Both the position numbers and the translations under genes were made by a program. Below the pieces are notes generated by a model. That model had not been told where the DNA came from. It ran no database searches and was given only the letters and a program-made list of their open reading frames with translations. From Oscillospiraceae bacterium (GTDB taxonomy: Bacteria; Bacillota; Clostridia; Oscillospirales; UBA929), in the NCBI GenBank assembly GCA_031271525.1, contig JAISVO010000147.1, forward strand, positions 1-13,849: 13,849 nt of DNA, in the 5' to 3' direction. Shown here in pieces: positions 6,174-12,028 of this stretch; the stretch's first letter is position 1; each line of letters begins with the position of its first letter.

Positions 6174-7052
6174 TTGGACATCGCGCAAATCATTCGGTCA
6201 TTTTTTGCGGACATGGCGGGGAGGATATCCTCGTATATCTCTCTTTTTGGGATACAAGACGCGTTGGACATCCTGCTGGTCGCGGTCCTTGTCTATGTCG
6301 CGATCCAGCTCTTCCGCCGTTCCAACGCGTTCCCCGTCATCAAGGGCGTCATCTTCCTCGTGCTGGTGCTGGGCTTCTCCCAGATCTTCCGGCTTCACAC
6401 GCTGAGTTTTCTTCTCAACAGTACCCTGCAGGTCGGTGTGCTGGCGGTCATTGTGCTGTTCCAGCCGGAGCTTCGCAAGATGTTGGGTCAGGTCGGCTCC
6501 GCGGGGGGCATCGCCATCGGCCGGAACGCGCCGAGCGACTTGGAGAAGGCGATCCCCGAGACATTGGAAGCCTGCCGGGTTCTGTCTTGGGAGCGTCAGG
6601 GCGCGCTCATCGTCTTCGAGCGGCGGGTCAACCTAAGCGACGTCGCGAAAACCGGCACGGTGGTGGATGCGGCGGTGACCGCCGAGCTGATCAAGAACAT
6701 CTTCTATCCGAAAGCGCCCCTGCACGACGGCGCGGTGATCGTCCAGCACGGGCGGATCACGGGAGCTGGCTGTATGCTCCCGCTGACGGGAAACGCCAAC
6801 CTGAGCCGGGACCTCGGGATGCGCCACCGGGCGGGGATTGGGATGAGCGAAAACTCGGATGCCGTCGTTGTGGTGGTGAGCGAGGAGACCGGCACGGTTT
6901 CGGCCGCCATCGGCGGTATGCTGAAACGCAACCTCACACTGGAGACCTTGGAAACCCTCCTTCGGATGGAGCTCGTCCCGGTCGCGGAGAAGAAGAAGGG
7001 CGGTCTGCTCAGTATGCTGCGTAAATCCGGCGGGAAGGAGGACGGCGTTTGA
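6174..7052 (+). CDS. cdaA: Diadenylate cyclase CdaA (c-di-AMP synthase)
   Basis: Makes cyclic di-AMP from two ATP; c-di-AMP controls potassium and osmolyte transport and wall homeostasis in Bacillota. The 292-residue product (B. subtilis CdaA 273) has three N-terminal membrane helices (about 29-46, 55-72, 80-96), then the cytosolic DAC domain (about 103-265). Catalytic motifs are intact: GALIVFER (143-150), LHDGAVIVQ with DGA at 185-187, and RHRAGIGMSE with RHR at 217-219. The tail from 271 is basic (EKKKGG, RKSGGK). The start is a TTG at 6174: no ATG or GTG lies in frame between the promoter and the first helix, and a G-rich Shine-Dalgarno-like GGGGGGTG precedes it by about 9 bases. The stop shares one base with the cdaR start. 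The DisA type with a DNA-binding domain is excluded by the membrane helices. Confidence 0.95.
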   Translation: MDIAQIIRSFFADMAGRISSYISLFGIQDALDILLVAVLVYVAIQLFRRSNAFPVIKGVIFLVLVLGFSQIFRLHTLSFLLNSTLQVGVLAVIVLFQPELRKMLGQVGSAGGIAIGRNAPSDLEKAIPETLEACRVLSWERQGALIVFERRVNLSDVAKTGTVVDAAVTAELIKNIFYPKAPLHDGAVIVQHGRITGAGCMLPLTGNANLSRDLGMRHRAGIGMSENSDAVVVVVSEETGTVSAAIGGMLKRNLTLETLETLLRMELVPVAEKKKGGLLSMLRKSGGKEDGV

Positions 7053-8353
7053 TGAAGAATCTCCTAAAAAAGTTCAACATCCTCGTCTTCATCCTCTCGT
7101 TGGTCATCGCAGTTCTCCTTTGGGGATATGTATCCTTCTACCTGAACCCCGAAGGGGAGAAGACGGTCAACAACATCCCGGTGCGGTTCAATAACGACCG
7201 CCTTGAGGCGAACGGCCTGATCATGGTGAGCGACCGGAGCCAAACGGTCAGCGTCCGGCTGACCGGGCGGATCCAATACCTCTCCGGGTTGAACGAGGGA
7301 AACTTAGAGGCGGTCGTTCAGCTGACGAACGTCACGGGCGCGGGGGAGTTTGAGCTGAACTACGAGCTGAACACCGTGGACGCGGGGGTAGCCGTGCAGC
7401 TGACCTACCTTGACCACATCAAGCTGACCCAAACCGTCCCGGTGTCGGTTGACAACCTGATCAAACGGCAGGTTCCTGTCGAGCTGGCCGAAGACCCCAG
7501 CGGTGACGCCGGATACCTTGTGGAGTCGGAGCTGATCGACCCTTCCGCCGTCGAGGTGACGGGGCCGTCCCGGTTCGTTTCGGGGATCGAGAGGGCGTTT
7601 GTCACCTATCAGCCGGACGCGCGCCTTACGGCGACGACGGAGGAATACTGCGGTTTTACCCTCCACACCGCCGAAGGGCAGATCGCGACCGAGAATATGC
7701 GGTTTCTGACCTTAGATACGGACGAGGTCCTCCTCCGGATCCCGGTCAGCAAGGTCAAAGAGGTCTTTTTGGATATCCGCTGCATCGACGGCGGCGGGAT
7801 TACGAAGGAAGCGAACATCAAGGCGACGATCAATCCGCGTCAGGTCTGGATCGCAGGCCCCCCCGACGTGGTGGACACGATCAACACTGTCTACCTTTTC
7901 GAGACGTTTGATCTGGCGCAGTTGAAGGGGGATACCACCGCGACTTACCAGATCCAGTATCCGGACGGGGTGCGGAGCCTTGACAACGTCACTGCGGCGG
8001 AAGCGAGTATTGAAATTATGAACGCCGACACGAGGGAGATCATCACGTCCGGCATTACCCCGACGGTGAATGTCGCGGACGGGTTCGCCTACCGGCTCAT
8101 CACTAAATCACTCGGCGTGACCATCCGGGGCTCGTACAGCGAGGTTGTGCGGGTGCTTCCCTACAATATCTCCGTGCGCGCCGATTTCGGCGAATCGCCG
8201 CTGACCGAGGGTGTGCACCATGTCGAGCCGGTGATCACCCTTAACGGGTTTGAGGGCACGGTGGGCATTGTGGATACCGACTATGCGGTGTCCGTCGAGG
8301 TTTATCCCGAGCAGCCTCCCTCAGTGCCGAGCATCGGGGGGGACGAGTCATGA
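7052..8353 (+). CDS. cdaR: CdaA regulatory protein CdaR (YbbR-domain protein)
   Basis: Membrane-anchored extracytoplasmic protein that binds CdaA and modulates c-di-AMP synthesis. The 433 residues comprise a short basic cytosolic end (MKNLLKKF), one membrane helix (about 9-28, ILVFILSLVIAVLLWGYVSF) and about four YbbR-like repeats at roughly 38-112, 127-206, 214-300 and 316-425. Repeat signatures include VNNIPVRF, VTGPSRFVSGIERA and VWIAGPPDVVDTI. ATG at 7052 shares a base with the cdaA stop; an in-frame TTG at 7049 is less likely because GGAAGGAGGA (7033-7042) is well spaced to the ATG. The TGA overlaps the next start by four bases. In many Bacillota cdaR is followed by glmM; here an RseC-like gene follows instead. 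Confidence 0.93.
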   Translation: MKNLLKKFNILVFILSLVIAVLLWGYVSFYLNPEGEKTVNNIPVRFNNDRLEANGLIMVSDRSQTVSVRLTGRIQYLSGLNEGNLEAVVQLTNVTGAGEFELNYELNTVDAGVAVQLTYLDHIKLTQTVPVSVDNLIKRQVPVELAEDPSGDAGYLVESELIDPSAVEVTGPSRFVSGIERAFVTYQPDARLTATTEEYCGFTLHTAEGQIATENMRFLTLDTDEVLLRIPVSKVKEVFLDIRCIDGGGITKEANIKATINPRQVWIAGPPDVVDTINTVYLFETFDLAQLKGDTTATYQIQYPDGVRSLDNVTAAEASIEIMNADTREIITSGITPTVNVADGFAYRLITKSLGVTIRGSYSEVVRVLPYNISVRADFGESPLTEGVHHVEPVITLNGFEGTVGIVDTDYAVSVEVYPEQPPSVPSIGGDES

Positions 8354-8727
8354 CCCAGACCGCGAAAGTGGTGAAGCTGAAGGGGCCGGGATTGTGCGAG
8401 GTGCGGGTGCGGCGGGTTCCGGCCTGCGGCGGGGAGTGCGCTGCCTGCGGCGGCTGTGAGATGCCCGATATCGACATTCTGGCGTTCCGCACCGAGAAAG
8501 TGCGGGAAGGGGACACCGTCTTGATTGAAAACGCGAAAACGCTGCGCCTTGCCGCGCTGGTCTTCCTCCTGCCCTTACTCCTCTTCTTTACCGGGACGGT
8601 CTTCCATCCGGTGGCGGGAGGCGCGGGGCTTTTGGTCGGCATCGGTGTCGTGCTGGGTGTCAACCGCTTCCTTCAGAAGAGGGGCGGGGTGACCGCGAAG
8701 GTCGTCGCCGTGCTGGAGAGGCGTTAG
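8350..8727 (+). CDS. SoxR-reducing-system RseC-like membrane protein
   Basis: Likely member of the RseC/MucC family of small two-helix inner-membrane proteins with an N-terminal cysteine cluster. Relatives act near Rnf-type electron transfer and SoxR reduction in Proteobacteria; the role in Clostridia is not known to me. The 125-residue product has a soluble start (1-60) with C26-X3-C30-X2-C33-X2-C36 (CGGECAACGGC), EGDTVLIE before the membrane part, two helices (about 67-84 and 89-104), and a basic tail. The cysteine spacing could bind an iron-sulfur cluster or Zn, but this is inference. ATGA overlap with cdaR (8350-8353) shows translational coupling, and only two bases separate it from the next gene. 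No Rnf gene is visible in the window. Confidence 0.8.
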   Translation: MTQTAKVVKLKGPGLCEVRVRRVPACGGECAACGGCEMPDIDILAFRTEKVREGDTVLIENAKTLRLAALVFLLPLLLFFTGTVFHPVAGGAGLLVGIGVVLGVNRFLQKRGGVTAKVVAVLERR

Positions 8728-8729
8728 GT

Positions 8730-9563
8730 ATGTTCGGATCGGTACGGCCCTTCCAGCCGGAACTGCGGCATCGGGAATCGGCGCAGTACAAGGCTGTCTA
8801 CTGCGGTCTCTGTCACACCCTGTCCAAACGCTACGGTGCGAGGAGCCGTCTGCTCGCAAACTACGACTTCGTCCTCCTCTCGATGCTCTACTGGGGGGGA
8901 GGCTGCGAGTCCGGCAAGCGCCGGTGCGTCCGGCATCCGTTCCGGAAGCAACCGGTATGCCTCGGCGGGGACGCGAGCGACTACGCGGCGGACGCGCTGA
9001 TGCTGTTCACCGATTGGCAGCTCCGGGACACGGTGCGGGACGAAGGGGGGGGACGGCGGCTCCTCGCGAGGTTCCTTCGTCTCCTCTACCGAAAACCCTT
9101 CGGAAAGGCAAAAGAGAGACTGCCGGAGGAAGCGGCTGCGTGTGGGAAGCAAATGGCCGAGCTTTGGGCGTTGGAGGATAAGAAGGATGCGAGCCTTTGG
9201 AAGCCCGCTTCGGCGTTTGGGGAGATGCTCCGGTGTCTCGGAGCGCCCGGTGGCCGGGCGGCGGAGAGCCTGCTGTATCACCTCGGGCGGTGGATCTACA
9301 TCGCGGACGCGTTTTGCGACCGAGTGAGCGACGCGAAGACGGGGGCGTACAACGCGGTCACTCTGCACCTCGGGGAAAACCCCGATCCCAATGCAGTGGG
9401 GGAGGCGCTGGCAAGTGAACAGGAAGCCGTGCTGAAAGCGCTGGACCTGCTTCCGGACGGGGTTTTCGGGGACATCCTTCGCAATATACTCACGCTGGGG
9501 CTGCGGACCCGGGGACACGAAGCGTTATACGGAAAGAGCAAAGAGAAGGAGGTCACAGGTTGA
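8730..9563 (+). CDS. DUF5685-like protein of unknown function
   Basis: A 277-residue, probably soluble protein resembling DUF5685 by its opening MFGSVRPFQPEL and the YKAVYCGLCHTLSKRYG motif. Cysteines stand out: C25 and C28 (CGLC), C59, C66 and C77 around a conserved-looking CVRHP (His69), suggesting metal binding by a CxxC plus a second Cys/His group. The rest is helical, including LLARFLRLLYRKPFGKAKERL and a C-terminal GRWIYIADAFCDRVSDAKTGAYNAV region with acidic residues, reminiscent of helical-bundle proteins. No catalytic assignment is made. ATG at 8730 lies two bases after the previous stop. Its TGA (9561-9563) overlaps the TTG start of the J-domain gene, so the pair is probably co-translated. 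This family often neighbours J-domain genes in my recollection; a search would be needed to confirm. Confidence 0.72.
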   Translation: MFGSVRPFQPELRHRESAQYKAVYCGLCHTLSKRYGARSRLLANYDFVLLSMLYWGGGCESGKRRCVRHPFRKQPVCLGGDASDYAADALMLFTDWQLRDTVRDEGGGRRLLARFLRLLYRKPFGKAKERLPEEAAACGKQMAELWALEDKKDASLWKPASAFGEMLRCLGAPGGRAAESLLYHLGRWIYIADAFCDRVSDAKTGAYNAVTLHLGENPDPNAVGEALASEQEAVLKALDLLPDGVFGDILRNILTLGLRTRGHEALYGKSKEKEVTG

Positions 9564-9928
9564 GTGATCCATATGAGGTCTTAGGCGTCGGGCGGGACGC
9601 GTCGATGGAGGAGATCAAGGCGCGGTACAAGGAGCTTGCCCGGAAGTATCATCCCGACAAGTACAGCGGTAATGAGCTTGCCGATTTGGCGCAGGAGAAG
9701 ATGAAGGAGATCAACGAAGCGTACGACGCCATCACCCGGGAGCGCGAAGGACGGGGCGGCGGCTACGATAACAATCGGTATCAGGATCCCTACCGGAGGC
9801 AGTATCAGCAGCCGTACGGTCGGAACCCCTACCAGCAGCAGCCTCAATCTTACGGGTGCTCCGCGTGTGACTGCTGCTCGGCGCTCCTCTGTGCCGATTG
9901 TCTCTGCTCGTCCACGAGGTGCTGCTGA
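9560..9928 (+). CDS. J-domain protein with glutamine/tyrosine linker and Cys-rich tail
   Basis: A 122-residue DnaJ-like co-chaperone candidate, expected to stimulate the ATPase of a DnaK-type Hsp70. The J-domain is at 4-62 (YEVLGVGRDASMEEIK opening, HPD at 31-33 in the helix II-III loop, KEINEAYDAI in helix III). A low-complexity Q/Y/R/P linker (about 66-98) follows. The last 23 residues hold nine cysteines (100, 103, 105, 106, 111, 114, 116, 121, 122). It lacks the Zn-finger and peptide-binding domains of full DnaJ, so it is a class C type. The start is TTG at 9560: AAGGAGGT (9546-9553) lies 6 bases before it, and the protein starts in register with other J-domains. Its TGA shares a base with the yicC ATG. 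The Cys tail may bind metal, membranes via acylation, or thiol partners; unknown. Confidence 0.88.
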   Translation: MSDPYEVLGVGRDASMEEIKARYKELARKYHPDKYSGNELADLAQEKMKEINEAYDAITREREGRGGGYDNNRYQDPYRRQYQQPYGRNPYQQQPQSYGCSACDCCSALLCADCLCSSTRCC

Positions 9929-10788
9929 TGCCGAACAGCATGACCGGTTACGGACGGGCTTCCGTCGGTTCCCTCACCGTTGAGCTGCGCGCTGTCAACC
10001 ACCGGTATCTGGAGGTCTCGGTGCGGACCCCGAGGGGTTTCCTCTTTTTGGAGGAACCGTTAAAGTCGCTGGCGCAGAAGAGCATCAGCAGGGGTAAGCT
10101 GGAGGTTACCGTCACGTCGGATTCGCAAGAGATGATCCGGCTGAGTTTCTCCCGCCCGGTGTGGGAGGGCTACCTCGCGGCGGCGGCCGCGCTGGAGGAC
10201 GAGTATGGCTTGAAAAACGACCTCACCGCCTCCTCGGCGCTCCGTCTGCCCGACATAATGTCTGTTTCCCGCAGTGAACCGGAGATGGATACCGTCACGG
10301 AGCGGGCGATCGAAGCTGCCGAAGCGGCCTTCGCGGACTTCCAAGCGTTCCGGGCGAAGGAAGGAGCGCGATTAGCGGAGGACATCCGGGAAAAGCTCGT
10401 TGGGATCGAGCGGCTCGCGGCATTGATTGCCGGGCGGATGCCTGAGATCGTCTCGGCATACCGGGAGCGGTTACGGGGTAAGCTGGCAGAAGTGCTGGAG
10501 TCCAAATTGATTGACGAGAGCCGGATCCTCACCGAGGCGGCGCTCTACGCCGACCGGATTTGCGTGGACGAGGAGCTGGTGCGCCTGAGGAGCCACATCG
10601 CTTCCTTCCGAGACCTTCTCAGCGCAAAGGGGGCGGCGGGCAAGAAGATGGATTTTCTGATACAGGAGTTTGCCCGGGAGGTCAACACGGTGGGGAGTAA
10701 ATGCGGCGACAGCGAGACGGTCGGCTATGTCATTGACTTGAAAAGTGAGATTGAGAAGATTCGGGAACAGATTCAAAACATAGAATAA
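9928..10788 (+). CDS. yicC: YicC/YloC family endoribonuclease
   Basis: Member of the YicC family, whose E. coli protein is an endoribonuclease that affects small-RNA turnover; the Bacillus homologue is YloC. The 286 residues match the family length (about 290). The opening MPNSMTGYGRA is a hallmark, followed by VELRAVNHRYLEVSVRTPR and ISRGKLEVTV in the N-terminal domain. The C-terminal domain carries the equally typical KMDFLIQEFAREVNTVGSKCGD and ends with VIDLKSEIEKIREQIQNIE. ATG at 9928 shares its A with the TGA of the J-domain gene, with GAGGTG (9915-9920) at 7 bases. It leads the yicC-remA-gmk-rpoZ-priA order known from many Bacillota. A 134-base gap with potential RNA structure follows. 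Confidence 0.94.
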   Translation: MPNSMTGYGRASVGSLTVELRAVNHRYLEVSVRTPRGFLFLEEPLKSLAQKSISRGKLEVTVTSDSQEMIRLSFSRPVWEGYLAAAAALEDEYGLKNDLTASSALRLPDIMSVSRSEPEMDTVTERAIEAAEAAFADFQAFRAKEGARLAEDIREKLVGIERLAALIAGRMPEIVSAYRERLRGKLAEVLESKLIDESRILTEAALYADRICVDEELVRLRSHIASFRDLLSAKGAAGKKMDFLIQEFAREVNTVGSKCGDSETVGYVIDLKSEIEKIREQIQNIE

Positions 10789-10792
10789 AGAA

Positions 10793-10908
10793 GCTCCAGA
10801 AACTCCGCGTTCGCCCCGGGCGAACGAGCGGAGGGCTTGCGAATAGGCTCTTTAGCGCGGCATCGCAGACTGGGGCGGGGAGTTTCCCGGGTGACACACA
10901 AAAGGAGC
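10793..10908 (+). ncRNA. Candidate structured leader between yicC and remA
   Basis: The 134 non-coding bases hold several nested complementarities. GCTCC (10793-10797) can pair with GGAGC (10904-10908), which is part of the remA Shine-Dalgarno. GAAACTCC (10799-10806) pairs perfectly with GGAGTTTC (10879-10886). Inside is a hairpin GTTCGCC/GGCGAAC (10809-10825). CTCCGC (10803-10808) can alternatively pair with GCGGAG (10828-10833), competing with the long-range helix. No T-tract follows the hairpins, so an ordinary terminator is not supported. I do not recognise a known riboswitch or leader family. A translational switch or an RNA-processing site between yicC and remA is inference; no clear promoter was found here. 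Confidence 0.35.
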
Positions 10909-10922
10909 GATGGACTTGGAGA

Positions 10923-11180
10923 TTGCTCAACATTGGTTTTGGGAACATGGTGTCGGCTGCCCGGCTTATAGCCGTCGTAACGCCCGACTCCGCGCCGATG
11001 AAACGGATCATTCAAGACGCGCGCGACCGGGAGGTCTTGATTGACGCGACGCTGGGGCGGCGCACCCGGGCGGTTCTCTTTATGGATTCGGGTCACATCG
11101 TCCTATCGGCGGTTCTGCCCGAGACGGTTGCCGCGAGGATCTCCGACCCGGCGACGCCGGATGAGGACGGAGAGCAATGA
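10923..11180 (+). CDS. remA: RemA family DNA-binding regulator (DUF370)
   Basis: RemA in B. subtilis is a DNA-binding activator of biofilm-matrix and osmoprotection genes that assembles into ring-like oligomers. The 85-residue protein matches the family (about 85-90) with LNIGFGNMVSAARLIAVV, the SAPMKRIIQDARDREVLIDAT core, GRRTRAVLFMDSGHIVLSAV and PETVAARI. The arginines in GRRTR correspond to the region needed for DNA contact. TTG at 10923 gives the expected N-terminus, but the AAAGGAG (10901-10907) lies 15 bases away, longer than usual, and an ATG at 10910 is out of frame (see findings). The TGA overlaps the gmk ATG by four bases. The position before gmk is typical. Confidence 0.9.
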   Translation: MLNIGFGNMVSAARLIAVVTPDSAPMKRIIQDARDREVLIDATLGRRTRAVLFMDSGHIVLSAVLPETVAARISDPATPDEDGEQ

Positions 11181-11788
11181 CGGGGCTGTTGGTGGTTGTG
11201 TCGGGGCCGTCCGGTGCGGGAAAGAGCACGGTTTTGAAGACGGTTATGGAAAAACGGAGCGACATGTTCTTTTCTGTGTCGGCGACGACACGTTCGCCCC
11301 GGCCGGAGGAGGTCGAGGGGAAGGATTACTTCTTTATGGGGTTTGAAGCCTTCCACAAGCTCCGTCTGGAAGGAAGATTTTTGGAGTGGACGCAGTATGC
11401 GGGCCATTGCTACGGCACCCTGTACGACCCGGTGATGAAGCGCCTCAACAACGGGGAAACGGTGGTCTTGGACATCGAGACCAACGGCGCGACCCAAGTG
11501 ATGGAGCGGTATCCGGCGGCAGTCAGCATCTTCCTCACCCCGCCGTCCGAAGCCGAAGCCGAGCGGCGGCTTCGCAGCCGGGGTACCGAGAGCGAGGAGA
11601 CGATCTGTAACCGCTTGGAGGTCACCCGCGGATGTTTCCGGTACATCGACCGGTACCAATACATTGTGATCAACGAGATCATCGAGGAAACCGCCAAAAC
11701 GCTGGAGGCGATCCTTACCGCCGAACGGGCGCGCACCGGGCGAAATCCGGGCCTGTTCGCGGACTTCCGCAAACAACGCATCGACTGA
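11177..11788 (+). CDS. gmk: Guanylate kinase
   Basis: Converts GMP and ATP to GDP and ADP in purine nucleotide synthesis and recycling, in the cytosol. The 203-residue length is standard. The P-loop GPSGAGKST sits at 10-18; TTRSPRPEEVEGKDYFFM carries the GMP-binding Arg residues, FLEWTQYAGHCYGT the next GMP-site segment, and VVLDIETNGATQVMERYP the Walker B/GMP region. ERRLRSRGTESEETICNRL forms the lid. ATG at 11177 overlaps the remA stop (ATGA). rpoZ follows 24 bases later. The remA-gmk-rpoZ string matches B. subtilis. Nothing unusual is visible; all core motifs are intact. Confidence 0.96.
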   Translation: MTGLLVVVSGPSGAGKSTVLKTVMEKRSDMFFSVSATTRSPRPEEVEGKDYFFMGFEAFHKLRLEGRFLEWTQYAGHCYGTLYDPVMKRLNNGETVVLDIETNGATQVMERYPAAVSIFLTPPSEAEAERRLRSRGTESEETICNRLEVTRGCFRYIDRYQYIVINEIIEETAKTLEAILTAERARTGRNPGLFADFRKQRID

Positions 11789-11812
11789 CTGATTTTTTAG
11801 GAGGGACCCCCA

Positions 11813-12028
11813 ATGCTTTCACCATCTATCAGCGAACTGATGGAAACCATTCCGAGCCGCTACCTGCTGGTCAATGTCACGGCGCGCCGCGCGCGGGAGA
11901 TTGCCGAAACCGCCGAACGTCAGGAGATCCGGCTTGATGAGAAGCCGGTCAAGCTGGCGATCAACGAGATTGCCAACGGCGCGCTGGTGGGGCGCGTCAA
12001 GAGCGAGTACCGGTACAAGCTGGATTGA
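11813..12028 (+). CDS. rpoZ: RNA polymerase omega subunit
   Basis: Small subunit that supports folding and stability of beta-prime in RNA polymerase. The 71-residue product (B. subtilis 67) contains the family core LVNVTARRAREIAE (about 19-32) and KPVKLAINEIANGAL (about 44-58). ATG at 11813 is preceded by AGGAGGG (11799-11805), a strong Shine-Dalgarno, at 7 bases. Its TGA (12026-12028) shares one base with the priA ATG. In B. subtilis coaBC lies between rpoZ and priA; here it is missing. Confidence 0.94.
   Translation: MLSPSISELMETIPSRYLLVNVTARRAREIAETAERQEIRLDEKPVKLAINEIANGALVGRVKSEYRYKLD

Noticed and set aside
7413..7420. Third copy of TTGACCAC
   Set aside because: Lies inside the cdaR coding frame without the CCCTCATA part or the GTTCTA element; an 8-base match by chance.
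8724..9518. Minus-strand open frame opposite the DUF5685-like gene
   Set aside because: Composition is typical of an antisense shadow in GC-rich DNA; the plus-strand gene has a family-like start, coupled junctions and conserved motifs.
10803..10833. Intrinsic terminator after yicC
   Set aside because: The CTCCGC-GTTCGCC hairpin is strong but no T-tract follows, unlike the two clear terminators in this window.
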